The notes under the pieces: model-generated
Seen by the model: only the letters and a program-made list of their open reading frames with translations
Database searches by the model: none
What the model was told of the DNA's origin: nothing
Position numbers and translations under genes: made by a program
Shown: positions 43,287-52,574 of the stretch, piece after piece
How positions within the stretch are numbered: position 1 is the stretch's first letter
Layout: every line of letters starts with the position of its first letter
Assembly: GCA_020060485.1 (NCBI GenBank)
Contig: JAGVAB010000075.1
Coordinates: 1-64,000, forward strand
Length of the DNA stretch: 64,000 nucleotides
Reading direction: 5' to 3'
Source: Anaerolineales bacterium
Lineage (GTDB): Bacteria; Chloroflexota; Anaerolineae; Anaerolineales; Anaerolineaceae

Positions 43287-44018
43287 ATGACCCCACCCAT
43301 TCCCGATCCAATTCCAGAAGAGGAACTGCCTGTGCAGGCTCCGGCTGATGATGTTGCGGCCGAGACCGAGCTGCTGGCAGAAGAAACTGCGGAGGTTGAA
43401 ACTGCTGAAACCGGAGAAGCCGATTCGATCAAACCGGAAGAGATCTCTGTCGAAGCAGGCGAAGAGGCCGAACCGGCCGAAAAGCTGCCGCCCAGCAAGT
43501 ACCAGCTTTTGCTGCGCAAGGTGGGCATCTGGGCATTGATCACCCTGGCTGTTTTTCTGTTGGTGGGCTTGCTGGCCTATTTCCAGATCTACCGGCCGGT
43601 AAAACAAAACGTGGCTGTGCTGGAAGGCCAACTGGCAGCTGCGCAAACCGAACTGGCCGGGACGCAGGCTGACCTGGCAGAAGCCGAGGATCTGTATGCT
43701 GAATCGCAGGCAGAAGTGGAGATCGCCAATGCACGCGTGCGCCTGTATCAGGTTTTAAATTCAGTAACCATTGCCCAGGCTGCCCTGGACCAGAAAGATG
43801 GTCAAACCGCCCTGACGGCGCTGAAAGCTGCCCAAACCACGCTGGAGGAAATGCTGCCAGTGGTGGCCAGGGACGCGCCGGAAGTGGCAGATCAGATCGA
43901 TATCCGTTTGAAGGCAGCTATTTCATCCCTTGGCGGTGATTACAAGACCACCCAGTCTGACCTGGAAATATTGAGTGCATTGTTGCTGCAACAGGACAAG
44001 ATTTTCATCGGCAAGTAG
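43287..44018 (+). CDS. Membrane coiled-coil protein (243 aa)
   Basis: Start is ATG 43287 (MTPPIPDPIPEEELPV), with AGGAGG upstream; an earlier frame from 43236 overlaps the previous gene. A long acidic N-terminal region (about 1-70), one membrane helix (about 80-103, WALITLAVFLLVGLLAYFQ), then a coiled coil (LAAAQTELAGTQADLAEAEDLYAES) and a helical C-terminus with YKTTQSDLEILSALL. Third gene of the operon. The three share the acidic N-terminus or coiled-coil plus single anchor design, so they may assemble together. Function unknown. Confidence 0.6.
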   Translation: MTPPIPDPIPEEELPVQAPADDVAAETELLAEETAEVETAETGEADSIKPEEISVEAGEEAEPAEKLPPSKYQLLLRKVGIWALITLAVFLLVGLLAYFQIYRPVKQNVAVLEGQLAAAQTELAGTQADLAEAEDLYAESQAEVEIANARVRLYQVLNSVTIAQAALDQKDGQTALTALKAAQTTLEEMLPVVARDAPEVADQIDIRLKAAISSLGGDYKTTQSDLEILSALLLQQDKIFIGK

Positions 44019-44047
44019 CTTGATCCTTTGTTGATTGCTAAAACCAA

Positions 44048-44082
44048 AAACCGGACACTGAGCTTGTCGCAGTGTCCGGTTT
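44048..44082. terminator. REP-like 13-bp hairpin terminator between convergent genes, copy 2
   Basis: AAACCGGACACTG (44048-44060) and CAGTGTCCGGTTT (44070-44082) pair exactly around AGCTTGTCG. It shares the CTGAGCTTGTCG core with the repeats at 20009 and 58846. It separates the plus-strand coiled-coil operon from the minus-strand lipoprotein gene. Confidence 0.75.
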
Positions 44083-44105
44083 GATTCAACAGGGAATTTC
44101 AGGGT

Positions 44106-45083
44106 CTAGCGGGGTATGAACCAGTAGGACATATCGTCCACATAAATGGTGAATTTCTCCGTGCCGCTGTCTACGGCGGGGTCAACTACGATGCCGAAGA
44201 AACCGCCCTTGAAGGTGGCATCGTTCTTTTGGTCCATCAGAACGCCATTGATGTAGAGCTTCATCAGGTTGTCTTCGATCAGGATGCCCACCCGGTTGGT
44301 TTGCTCGGGACCGGCATTGATGACGCTGCTATAGGTCCAATGGATGAGGGGAGTGTATTCACCCTTGAAATTGTCGGCCCGACCGTCCCATTTCCACAGG
44401 CGGTAGTGGCCATCGCAGGAAACGGTGAAGAAGTAGCCGCGCAGGGCTTCCACACGGATGGGAACCCGGAAGACGATGCCATAATTGTCCTTGCCGCTGC
44501 ATGTGCTGCCGGTAGTAACGGTCATCTCGGTGTACATGTAGGTTCTGCCTTCAACAATGGTCAGCCGCCAGCCAGCCTGGCGTTCCAGGTTGAGGTTGGA
44601 CATGACCAGCTTGCCATTTTCAAATTCGGCCGAGGTGAACAGATCGCTGCCGGTGGGCCACATCCACGGGTTGCTGCCATCCATCAAGTCAAAGGAAGTT
44701 GGCGGGCCAAGCCACAGACGGGGATCACCGGGGGCAAGGGTGATGGTCGGGGTGAAGGTGGGCGCCGGCGTGGGGGTATTGCTGGGCAGCGGGGTCAGGG
44801 TTTTGGTGTGGGTGGCAGTCGGCAGGATGGGCGTGACGGTCGGCGTGTTGGTATTGGTGGCGGTGGGGGTTTGGGTGTAGGATTCGGGGGGCGGGCCGCC
44901 GCCGACCAGCAGGGTGGCTTCGACAGCCGTGGCTTTGGCAGAGAGCGAATCTTCGGCAGTGGGCATGCCGGTCAGCATCTGGGCCACTTCGGTTGCCATC
45001 TGCGCATCGGATTGCTGCCGGTTCAGCCCGTTGCAGCCAGCCAGCAGAGTCAGGATCAGGATAAAGGGCAGGACTTTCTTCAT
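44106..45083 (-). CDS. Secreted lipoprotein with Thr-Pro linker and LamG-like C-terminus (325 aa)
   Basis: MKKVLPFILILTLLAGCNG has lipobox LAGC. A charged region (20-60) is followed by a Thr-Pro/Ser linker (TNTPTVTPILPTATHTKTL and similar), then a C-terminal ~200 aa domain whose pattern (GYFFTVSCDGHYRLWKWDG, VGILIEDNLMKLYINGVLMD, GFFGIVVDPAVDSGTEKFTIYVDDMSYW) resembles the concanavalin-like/LamG or 3-keto-disaccharide hydrolase fold. So a surface protein, perhaps sugar binding. Start ATG 45083 with AAGGAG. Family assignment tentative. Confidence 0.65.
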   Translation of the reverse strand: MKKVLPFILILTLLAGCNGLNRQQSDAQMATEVAQMLTGMPTAEDSLSAKATAVEATLLVGGGPPPESYTQTPTATNTNTPTVTPILPTATHTKTLTPLPSNTPTPAPTFTPTITLAPGDPRLWLGPPTSFDLMDGSNPWMWPTGSDLFTSAEFENGKLVMSNLNLERQAGWRLTIVEGRTYMYTEMTVTTGSTCSGKDNYGIVFRVPIRVEALRGYFFTVSCDGHYRLWKWDGRADNFKGEYTPLIHWTYSSVINAGPEQTNRVGILIEDNLMKLYINGVLMDQKNDATFKGGFFGIVVDPAVDSGTEKFTIYVDDMSYWFIPR

Positions 45084-45186
45084 GAGGGTTCACTCCTTAC
45101 AAGGCGGTTCAACCGCCGCCAAAAATGGCAACATGCGTTTCTTTTGGTTGCAAAGGCTGTGCCAATTGCAGCCATGAAGGAATTGG

Positions 45187-45675
45187 TCAGGCAAGCTTAT
45201 AGCCGATGGCGCGCAGAAAGCTCTGCCGCCAGGCCACGTCTTCTTCGCCTTCGATACCCAGCGGGGTTTCACCATCAATCACCCCCAGGATGCCGCGGCC
45301 GTTGCCTGCTTCTGCCACGATGACTGCGGTGGGGTTGGCGGTGGCGCAGAAGATGTTGCAGACCTGGGGGTTGGCCTTGACAGCATTGAGCACGTTGATC
45401 GGGTAAAAGCCCGGGCCGAGGAAAATGAGAAAGCTGTGCCCGGCGCCAATGGCCAGGGCATTCTTTTGGGCCAGAGCCAGCATGTCCGGGTCGGTGCCAG
45501 AGCAGCGCACCAGACGTTTGCCGGATGCTTCGCAAAAAGCCAGGCCAAATTTGATGCCCGGCACAGTGCCAACCATGGCCTCGTGCAGGTCTTCCACGGT
45601 TTTAATGAAGTGAGATTGGCCGAGGATGAAATTGATCTCTTCGGGTTTTTCGATCTGGATCAGTTTTAATTCCAT
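45187..45675 (-). CDS. Adenosine-specific kinase, DUF355 (162 aa)
   Basis: Small family of adenosine-binding kinases found in archaea and some bacteria. The start MELKLIQIEKPEEINFILGQSHFIKTVEDLHEAMVGTVPGIKFGLAFCEASG and the later VCNIFCATANPTAVIVAEAGNGRGILGVIDGE follow the family almost throughout (pieces kept short here). AGGAG is upstream of ATG 45675. No membrane or signal. It is a probable nucleoside-salvage enzyme, in a run of unrelated minus-strand genes. Confidence 0.9.
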   Translation of the reverse strand: MELKLIQIEKPEEINFILGQSHFIKTVEDLHEAMVGTVPGIKFGLAFCEASGKRLVRCSGTDPDMLALAQKNALAIGAGHSFLIFLGPGFYPINVLNAVKANPQVCNIFCATANPTAVIVAEAGNGRGILGVIDGETPLGIEGEEDVAWRQSFLRAIGYKLA

Positions 45676-45927
45676 GAGTTACTCCTGTTCAGTTGCCAGG
45701 TGTCCGGGATGAAGGCTGGTGCTAAATTATGCGGGGTTTTATCCGCTCTTGATATTATAAGCCATTCAGTTGAGAATTGCTGGGCAGCGGGGCTGGTGAA
45801 ATCCTGCTTATCATACAACCGCAGGTTTCAAGTCCTGCGGTTGATGGGCTGAGTTAGGTACATGTTCTCATCAGCGAAGTGCTTGCACTGTCATAGATCG
45901 CTGGCCACGATGGTGACAGCAACAAAG

Positions 45928-46911
45928 TTAATAATCGCGGGCGAATTTTTGCAGCGTTGCCAACGCAGTGGGCAGGGCTTCACAGGCTTGGCTGGTGATG
46001 GTAAAGCCGGTGGCCACACCGCTGGTGACGATCTGATTAACTGCCATTGCACGCCGGGTCTCCTGCTGCAGGCAGTCATAGAACTGCTGGTGAGCAGTTC
46101 TAACCGCGGCGGGCGGTTCAGTTTCGTCCAGGGCAAGCAGAATGGCCTGCCCGTTTTGATAGGCGGCTTGTGAACTGGCTTGCAAGAGATTGGCTAATTC
46201 GATGCGGGCGGTGTAGCTGCTGACCTCGTCTGAGGGATTGCTCAACAAGGCCAGGTAGGTAAAGAGCGCATCCGAGGCGCTCAAAGCTGTACCGCCTGTG
46301 GGGCTGAGTACCCCGTTGTATGGGCCGGCCAGGGCGGCATCGAACTGGGCTTTGCTGGTGTTCCAGGTGCTGTAATTGGTCAGAACACCGCGCATGGCTT
46401 TGGCATAGACCCTTTCGGGTGTGGGCGGGAAGAGAATGCCGCGGCTGATGAGTACGTAAAGGAAGAGACCCAACAGTCCCAAGACGATGACGGCGCCGAG
46501 GAAGAAGACACGGGTGAAAGACCCACTGCGCTGGAAATGCTCCTCTTCAGGCACAACCGGAGCGGGCGGCGATTCAGAGACCGTGTCAAAGACGGTTACC
46601 CCGCGCATCAACCGGTAACTTTCTTCTGCGTCTTTTTCCAGGGTAAGGTCCAGACGATCCTCAAAGACGATCTCATCTTCGGTGAGTTTGTTGAGGGCAT
46701 CCCAGGCTTTGGTGTTATCGGGGTTGATCTCCAGAGCTTTTTTGAGGCAGAATTTCTTCTTCTCGTCATTGTCAAAACAACCTGCCAGCCACAGCCAGGC
46801 AGTTTCGTTGCGCGGATCCTGTTTGACAATCTCTGCCAGCAGTTTGCCGCCGGTTTTCTTGTCTCCGGAGCGGATCAACTGGATGGCCTGTTCCAAAGAT
46901 GGACTGCTCAT
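45928..46911 (-). CDS. TPR-containing membrane protein (327 aa)
   Basis: Residues 1-70 hold two TPR-like units (QAIQLIRSGDKKTGGKLLAEI and AWLWLAGCFDNDEKKKFCLKKAL), a cytoplasmic protein-binding region; a charged spacer follows; one membrane helix lies at about 132-155 (VFFLGAVIVLGLLGLFLYVL); the rest is extracytoplasmic alpha-helical with two Cys and no known family. Start ATG 46911 with AAGAGG upstream. Resembles the N-terminal TPR of the 51200 gene in concept. Function not known. Confidence 0.65.
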   Translation of the reverse strand: MSSPSLEQAIQLIRSGDKKTGGKLLAEIVKQDPRNETAWLWLAGCFDNDEKKKFCLKKALEINPDNTKAWDALNKLTEDEIVFEDRLDLTLEKDAEESYRLMRGVTVFDTVSESPPAPVVPEEEHFQRSGSFTRVFFLGAVIVLGLLGLFLYVLISRGILFPPTPERVYAKAMRGVLTNYSTWNTSKAQFDAALAGPYNGVLSPTGGTALSASDALFTYLALLSNPSDEVSSYTARIELANLLQASSQAAYQNGQAILLALDETEPPAAVRTAHQQFYDCLQQETRRAMAVNQIVTSGVATGFTITSQACEALPTALATLQKFARDY

Positions 46912-47035
46912 TGTACCTCTTTAAGTGTGGTGATCCCGATAATTAAAAACCTGCTTACCTGTATAGTATAAAGCAAAATGGCAAACAACAACAAGCAGAA
47001 ATTGACGGGCAGCACAAACCCAGGCAGCAGGCTTA

Positions 47036-47075
47036 AAAGGGCAAGAGCCGCTCCCTGGCGTGGGGCGGCTCTTGC
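47036..47075 (-). terminator. Terminator of the rhodanese/small-protein operon
   Basis: GCAAGAGCCGC (47041-47051) and GCGGCTCTTGC (47065-47075) pair exactly. On the minus strand a T-rich CCTTTTAAGC follows. Confidence 0.75.
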
Positions 47076-47092
47076 ATTCCGAGGAGAAAAGT

Positions 47093-47338
47093 CTAGCTGA
47101 TCTTTCGCAAAAAAGCCGGGATGCGTGCATCCCACTCTGATACGTTCAGCTCGACCTCACTTTTTCCGTCCACTTCCTGAATAGTGATGGAAACATATCC
47201 TCCACCGCCTTCATAGGAAAGGCAGCAGTCATCCTGACTGTTGTTTTGCAGGCCAAGACCGTTGGGGCCAAAATAGTCTTCGGCAGCGGCACTTACTTTT
47301 TGGGCATTCCATTTGCTGCTGGTTGAATAACGAGCCAT
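47093..47338 (-). CDS. Small conserved-type hypothetical protein (81 aa)
   Basis: A compact 81-residue protein starting MARYSTSSKWNAQKVSAAAEDYFGPNG, with two adjacent Cys (DDCCLSYEGGGGYVSITIQE) and a charged C-terminus. No signal or membrane helix. ATG 47338 has GAGGAGGTGACC upstream, in the tail of the rhodanese gene 12 bases away, so the two are co-transcribed. No recognised family. Confidence 0.65.
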   Translation of the reverse strand: MARYSTSSKWNAQKVSAAAEDYFGPNGLGLQNNSQDDCCLSYEGGGGYVSITIQEVDGKSEVELNVSEWDARIPAFLRKIS

Positions 47339-47350
47339 TGGGTCACCTCC

Positions 47351-47827
47351 TCAAGGGCCGCTGACGGTTTCATATCCGGCGGCTGTCCATTGATTCATGC
47401 CGGCCGCCATGCTGGTGGTCTGGCTGAAACCAGCCTGGCGCAGGGTCTGAACGGCCTGGGCGCTGCGGTTGCCGGAGCGGCAGACGACCACCACTGTCTG
47501 GTCAGCGGGCACTTCATTCAGCCGTTTGGGGAGTTCTGCCAGGGGAATGAGGACTGCACCGGGAATATGCCCGGCTTCCCATTCTTCTGGCTGGCGAACA
47601 TCCAGCATGAACGCGCCCTGCTCACGTAATTGGGCGGCCTCTTTTACTGAAACTTCCAGGGGCAGGGCGGGTAATGGATTGGCAACTGCCATCTGCGAGG
47701 CAGGCGGGGCGGGGCGCAAGGCGGCAGCCAGGATGATGGCTGCCATGATTACCATTACGCCAGCAAGCAATATCCAAAGCCGGTTCCTGGCATGTTGGTG
47801 GTGAGCTTTTTTGGTGATGACGCTCAT
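47351..47827 (-). CDS. Membrane-anchored rhodanese-domain protein (158 aa)
   Basis: One N-terminal membrane helix (about 18-37) anchors a rhodanese domain (about 55-155). The active-site loop CRSGNRSA supplies Cys and Arg for sulfur transfer, and MLDVRQPEEWEAGHIPGAVLIPL is the domain hallmark. It probably acts at the outer face of the membrane, or as a sulfur carrier or regulator. The start ATG 47827 has only a weak ribosome site. Followed by the 81-aa gene. The gap 47828-48099 contains no gene. Confidence 0.88.
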   Translation of the reverse strand: MSVITKKAHHQHARNRLWILLAGVMVIMAAIILAAALRPAPPASQMAVANPLPALPLEVSVKEAAQLREQGAFMLDVRQPEEWEAGHIPGAVLIPLAELPKRLNEVPADQTVVVVCRSGNRSAQAVQTLRQAGFSQTTSMAAGMNQWTAAGYETVSGP

Positions 47828-48099
47828 GATCTGTTACCCATTCTATAGATTTTTATCAAGAATATCATTTATTAGGATAATTTTACCATAATTTATCCGA
47901 AATTGACAAGCTGTTCAGGCGGCGGCAGGGCTTTTTTAAAGGCTCTGCTTCAACTTGCTTGAATAAACAAAGACACCACTCAATGCAGACCAAAGTCATA
48001 TTTTCAATCAGCGGTGTTCTTTGACCTCCCTCCTCAAACTTTCCTCCCCGCGGCAATCTTGACGTATGGTACCACACGATTATTCCCTTTCCCGGCAGA

Positions 48100-49140
48100 T
48101 CATGCAGGCTTGGAAAGCCCGTCTTGGCCAGCGGCAGAAAGCTGCCGCAGATACTGCTCCTTGCGCAAGGCGTCTTTCAGGGTCGCGTGGACATCCACCA
48201 GCCAGGGGCCGTCGCAGCGCAGCATGACGCCTGCCTGGTCGCCAGCATACAGCACCAGCTCGCGCTCACCGTCCAGGGCCAGCGTCACCGGGCGGTGGTC
48301 GATCAACGGGTAGAGCACGTCTGGCAGCATGGTTTCGATGGGGCTGATCTGCATTTCCACCAGTTCACCTGGCAGGATGGTGGTCTGCACGGTTTGCTGT
48401 CCTTGTCCGGTTTGCACCCAGGCGCCTTGCGGCGTGCGCGCATCGATGGCGCGTGCCATGCCAATGACAGAGGAGATGCCGATGTGGGCCGGGTCTGCCC
48501 GGGTGACGAAAACCTGACGGATAAGCTGCGGCTCCCAAACGGCACGCGAACCGACATGGGCGGTATTCACCACGGCCACATCCACCAGGGCATGCTCCAC
48601 TTCTGCGCCATTGACCTGTACCACCAGATGCTTGTGCTGCCAGCACAGGCTGCGGCGGTCGCTTTGATCCAGCCGGCAAAGATGAGCGGCAGCCAGGCCG
48701 GCCACCGTGCCTTCGATGAAATCGGGGACGACATTGTTGGTGCCGGAGGAAATGGGGATCAGGGGTACATCTCCCGAGGTTTTGGCAACCAGACGGCAGG
48801 TGCCGTCGCCGCCCAGGACGATGATGCAGTCTGCTCCCGCCTGACGCATGCGTTCGGCGGCCAACGGGGTATCTTCGGGCAGGTTGTCAAAGGGCATATC
48901 GAGCACCCGCACAGCGTGCTGCACGTCCGGGCGGGCGGCAAGGTCTTTGAGGGCGCGGCGGCCAAAACCAAACTGGTCGGGCATGACCCACACCTGGTCG
49001 ACGCTGGATGCGGTCAAAGCCACCAGGATGCGTTTGACAATGTTGAGTTTTTGCTGATTGTCAACCGTGATGGCGTTGCCGACAATGCGGCGGATGTCTT
49101 TCCCCGAGGCGGGGTTGGCAATGATCCCGACCAGGCTCAT
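48100..49140 (-). CDS. AcoX/NAD-kinase-like protein (346 aa)
   Basis: ATP-NAD kinase/diacylglycerol-kinase superfamily. IANPASGKDIRRIVG at the N-terminus and the GGDGTCR diphosphate-binding loop (about 112-118), with SSGTNNVVPDF after it, match the AcoX-type subfamily, whose role near acetoin metabolism is unclear. The start is MSLVGIIANPASG at 49140 (AGAGGAGAT upstream), not 49170. No neighbours linked to acetoin. The true substrate cannot be inferred. The gap 49141-49405 shows no gene. Confidence 0.78.
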   Translation of the reverse strand: MSLVGIIANPASGKDIRRIVGNAITVDNQQKLNIVKRILVALTASSVDQVWVMPDQFGFGRRALKDLAARPDVQHAVRVLDMPFDNLPEDTPLAAERMRQAGADCIIVLGGDGTCRLVAKTSGDVPLIPISSGTNNVVPDFIEGTVAGLAAAHLCRLDQSDRRSLCWQHKHLVVQVNGAEVEHALVDVAVVNTAHVGSRAVWEPQLIRQVFVTRADPAHIGISSVIGMARAIDARTPQGAWVQTGQGQQTVQTTILPGELVEMQISPIETMLPDVLYPLIDHRPVTLALDGERELVLYAGDQAGVMLRCDGPWLVDVHATLKDALRKEQYLRQLSAAGQDGLSKPA

Positions 49141-49405
49141 GGGTATCTCCTCTGCTGGGAATACGGTCAATTCGAATAACTTTATTTTATCTGATTTTGT
49201 GACATCCCTGGGGAGGTGCCGCCTTTTCCTGTTAAGAGCTGCCTGCGCTGAGCGCCAAAAACACCCCCATCTAGCTCCTCTTCCACGGCCAATCCCAGAG
49301 ACCCTTGTTTTTCAAAAGGCTGATAGTGGACTCTGGGCGGCAGCTGTATTTCAGTGGGGGGACTTTTTTGCTGTCAGTCGCGCAGCAGAAGGGAAACCCT
49401 GCAAG

Positions 49406-50980
49406 TTACTGGTTGTGGGCATTGTCCAGTGGCAGGAGTTTATCCTGGGGAATGTATGTCCTGATGCGATTGCGGCCGGCGCGTTTGGCGGCGTACATTG
49501 CCTGGTCGGCGTGGCGCAGCAATTGTTCGAGGTTCTCAGCATACCGCATTTCCGCCAGACCCAGGCTGGCGGTGATGCGAATCTCTGTGCCGCCAATGAT
49601 GATGGGCATTGTTTCGATCTGCTGGCGGATGCGTTCTGCGGTTTGCAGAGCCTGGTCGATGCCAGTTTCGGCCAGCAGCAGAATGAATTCTTCCCCGCCG
49701 TAGCGGCAAAGGATATCCACCTGGCGGGTGTTTTGCTGCAAACACATGGCCAGACTGCGCAGCACCTGGTCGCCATCAATGTGACCACAGGTGTCATTGA
49801 CCTGTTTAAAATGGTCAATATCGATCATGATGGCTGTTAAAGGGTGCCCATAGCGTAAGGACCGTTCGATCTCTTGCCCGGCAATTTGGAAAAAATGCCG
49901 GCGGTTATGCAGACCGGTGAGCGGGTCGGTGATGGCCATTTCTTGTAGGGCAAGCTGCGTCTCTTTCAGGGTGGTGATATTGCGCAGGATGATCAATATG
50001 CCGGTTTGCACATTGCGGTGATTAAACAACGTAAAAGACCGCAAGTCATAGTAGTGGAGCATGTTTTGCTGCTGGTGAGAGAATTCGATTTGTTGTGCGG
50101 TGTTGGTTTGCAGGGTTTGGGTGATTGCAGGCCAATGTACCAGGGTTTGGCTGGCGGGTTTACCGATCAAGGTGTTGGCAGGTTGTTGCAGGATTGCCTG
50201 CATGGCAGGGTTCATGTCAACAATGCGATCGAGCCTGTCCACGGTCAACATGCCATCGCTCATCGTATCAAACAGGGTGTCGCGGGCCACTGGTACCAGG
50301 TTAAGCAAGCGGTGGCGGAAGATGCCCCAGGCGTATATTAGTCCGGTGAATGCCAGACTATAGAACGCAATGGCAGAATTGGGCGGGATCAGTTTCAGGG
50401 TCATGGCGACATTCAGGCTGAGCGGCAGCATTGCCCCCAGTAGAAGTGCACTTGCCTGCATGCGGTATGGGCGAAAAGATTGAAAGAGTGTGCGAAAGAC
50501 CTGCCCCAGGCTGATCAACAACAGCCCATAACTATAACAAGTGTGCACCCAAAACCAGGGGCCGGGAGACCAGTTCTTCATGCTCGCCTCGGATATGAGG
50601 CCGACAACAAACCAACCGTGGTAGGGATTGCTCCATATGATGAACTGTGAGAGAGTTGGAATGATCAAAAGCAGCAGGATGCGCTGGCGGGTCAGCCATC
50701 GGGACTTGCCGTTATAAGTGATGATGAAGGTAAAGAATGCAACCGGAATAAAAGCTACCGCCAAAAATCGCAGGTTGTGCCAAAAATTATCAATGGCTGT
50801 TTCTGGCAGCATTTCTTCCAGCAGGATGATGATCAACCAAAGTGCAATGCACAGCATCAGCCAGGCAAAAGAAGCCGCTCCGGTTATTTTTCTTTCCCGC
50901 CAGGCATACAACCCCAGAAAGGTTACAATGCCAATGGGGATCAACTTAAAGATCAGTGTAAGAAAGGTTTCGATGGTCAT
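49406..50980 (-). CDS. Diguanylate cyclase with 7TM-type sensor and PAS (524 aa)
   Basis: Makes c-di-GMP. N-terminal 7 membrane helices (about 5-220, histidine-kinase-type 7TM sensor), PAS domain (about 235-350, LDRIVDMNPAMQAIL), then GGDEF domain (about 355-515). The catalytic motif is CRYGGEEFILLLAETG, and the inhibitory I-site RQVD lies five residues before GGEEF, so product feedback is intact. A diguanylate cyclase with likely light, redox or small-molecule input, unknown. The start ATG 50980 has weak AAAG upstream. No PilZ or phosphodiesterase gene in the window. Confidence 0.93.
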   Translation of the reverse strand: MTIETFLTLIFKLIPIGIVTFLGLYAWRERKITGAASFAWLMLCIALWLIIILLEEMLPETAIDNFWHNLRFLAVAFIPVAFFTFIITYNGKSRWLTRQRILLLLIIPTLSQFIIWSNPYHGWFVVGLISEASMKNWSPGPWFWVHTCYSYGLLLISLGQVFRTLFQSFRPYRMQASALLLGAMLPLSLNVAMTLKLIPPNSAIAFYSLAFTGLIYAWGIFRHRLLNLVPVARDTLFDTMSDGMLTVDRLDRIVDMNPAMQAILQQPANTLIGKPASQTLVHWPAITQTLQTNTAQQIEFSHQQQNMLHYYDLRSFTLFNHRNVQTGILIILRNITTLKETQLALQEMAITDPLTGLHNRRHFFQIAGQEIERSLRYGHPLTAIMIDIDHFKQVNDTCGHIDGDQVLRSLAMCLQQNTRQVDILCRYGGEEFILLLAETGIDQALQTAERIRQQIETMPIIIGGTEIRITASLGLAEMRYAENLEQLLRHADQAMYAAKRAGRNRIRTYIPQDKLLPLDNAHNQ

Positions 50981-51199
50981 CTGGTTTTCTTTGTTGCGAT
51001 TCTATACAGTTTGATTTGCACTTGTGGGTGTCAGGGGTGATGGGAAAAAAGCGACAGATGAAGGATGTGCTTGTATTATAACGATCTTTGGGGGTTCAGG
51101 GAAACAGGGTGTTTTGGAAGCCGGGAAGGGATTGGGAAATACTGGAAGGTCGCCCGGTTTGTATGCGCCGGATGATGGGTGTTAGGAATGGATACAGCG

Positions 51200-52414
51200 T
51201 CAGCGGGTGCGCCGGATGCGCATGGCCAACGCCTGAATGGGGCCGGGCGCTCTGGCGATGTCGATCAGGTATGGGTGCCGGCTGGCATACTGCAAGCGTG
51301 CGCCAGGCAGGGCCTTTTTGAATTTTTGACGGGAACCGCCAGGAGATTGCAGACGAAAATCGACCGATTCGGGCAGGCGGCCGCGGCCGAATTTGATCTT
51401 CTCGATACTCAGGGTCAGGTCTCCGCCAAAGAGGGTATGAACTTCACCCGCCTTGAGCAGCAGGCGCACCTCAGCCTCATTGATGACCACCGGTTGGGCC
51501 TCCCCAGAGACGGGTGCAGCGCTGCCCTTTTTGCGGCGCAGGAGGGCATTTTTGGCCACGAAAAAGCCAGCAACAAAGCCAAGCAAGCTGAAGGCATATA
51601 TCCAGCTTTGTGAGCTCAGGTTGAAGGTGCTCATCAGGTAGGTTATGGCAGCCATGGCGGCTATCCAGGTGAGGCAGCCCGCTCCGGCGGCGCTGGTCAG
51701 TACCAGTATGCCGGGACGCCTGGCTTTTTCTGGTTTGCTGGTCTCTGCCGTGGGTTGGGTTTCGGTTTGTTCGTCCGGGTCAATACTATCCGCAACGGGT
51801 GGGATTGCTTCCGGGGGGATGGGGGCAGAGGAGATGCTGTCATCGGGCGGGAGGACAGGCTCAATCAATGGGGCAGCATGGTCTGGATCGGGAATGTCTG
51901 CTGCAATGACAGGGGCGGTGTTGATCTGCGGCGCGGGCGGCGGTGCTGGTTCTACGGCCGCCGGTTCCTGTGGGTTCTGGGGGTGCGGGGCGGCCGGCAG
52001 ATCCAGACGTACCGGACTGCCACAATTGGGGCAGAACCTGGCGCTTGCCGTCAGCAGATGACTGCAAGCCGGGCATTCCAAAAGCAGCGGGGCTGGCGGC
52101 GGGGGAGCGGAAATGGCGCTGTCCGCAGGAGGCGGTGTTTGATCAGACTCTGCCGCTTCCGGGTTGGGTTCGGGTGCAGGCGGGGCGATTTGCAGCGCAT
52201 CAAGTTGTTCGCGGGCGATGCTGTTGTGCGGGTCAATTTGCAGAATGTGCTGATAGCATTGGGCCTTTTTGGCAGGGTCGTCCTGGGCCAGGGCCATTAA
52301 CGACCAGGCCTGAATGTTTTGTGGTTCGCTTTTTAACAGGCGGCCTAATTCCACGCCGGCAGCATGTTTTTCTCCCCTGCTGATCATGCCCAAAATGCGG
52401 TAAAGATCTGCCAT
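51200..52414 (-). CDS. TPR/zinc-ribbon membrane protein with proline-rich linker (404 aa)
   Basis: Residues 1-75 carry two TPR-like units (KHAAGVELGRLLKSEPQNIQ, KKAQCYQHILQIDPHNSIA). Then a proline-rich stretch, a zinc ribbon CPACSHLL...CPNCG (about 114-132), another Pro/Ala-rich linker, two membrane helices (about 240-300), and a basic C-terminal domain (about 315-404). Layout is unlike any family I can name. Resembles the 45928 gene in TPR plus anchor design. Start ATG 52414 with weak ribosome site. Confidence 0.6.
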   Translation of the reverse strand: MADLYRILGMISRGEKHAAGVELGRLLKSEPQNIQAWSLMALAQDDPAKKAQCYQHILQIDPHNSIAREQLDALQIAPPAPEPNPEAAESDQTPPPADSAISAPPPPAPLLLECPACSHLLTASARFCPNCGSPVRLDLPAAPHPQNPQEPAAVEPAPPPAPQINTAPVIAADIPDPDHAAPLIEPVLPPDDSISSAPIPPEAIPPVADSIDPDEQTETQPTAETSKPEKARRPGILVLTSAAGAGCLTWIAAMAAITYLMSTFNLSSQSWIYAFSLLGFVAGFFVAKNALLRRKKGSAAPVSGEAQPVVINEAEVRLLLKAGEVHTLFGGDLTLSIEKIKFGRGRLPESVDFRLQSPGGSRQKFKKALPGARLQYASRHPYLIDIARAPGPIQALAMRIRRTR

Positions 52415-52574
52415 AATCCAATGCCCTTTATCACCCCTGTTAAAACCCAGGCCAAACTTGCACTACAGGAATTTTATCATTTTTATGATGTGGATGCAAA
52501 AAATAGGCCAGTTAATGGGCGGGCTTGCGGTCTTATTTTGAAGGAAACAGAGATTGGAATGCACAGTACAAAAT

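Noticed and set aside
44229..45323. 364-codon open frame on the plus strand
   Set aside because: Antisense to the secreted lipoprotein gene; Gly/Arg-rich translation reflects the Thr-Pro linker read backwards.
48124..49179. 351-codon open frame on the plus strand
   Set aside because: Antisense to the AcoX-like gene, no recognised fold or signal.
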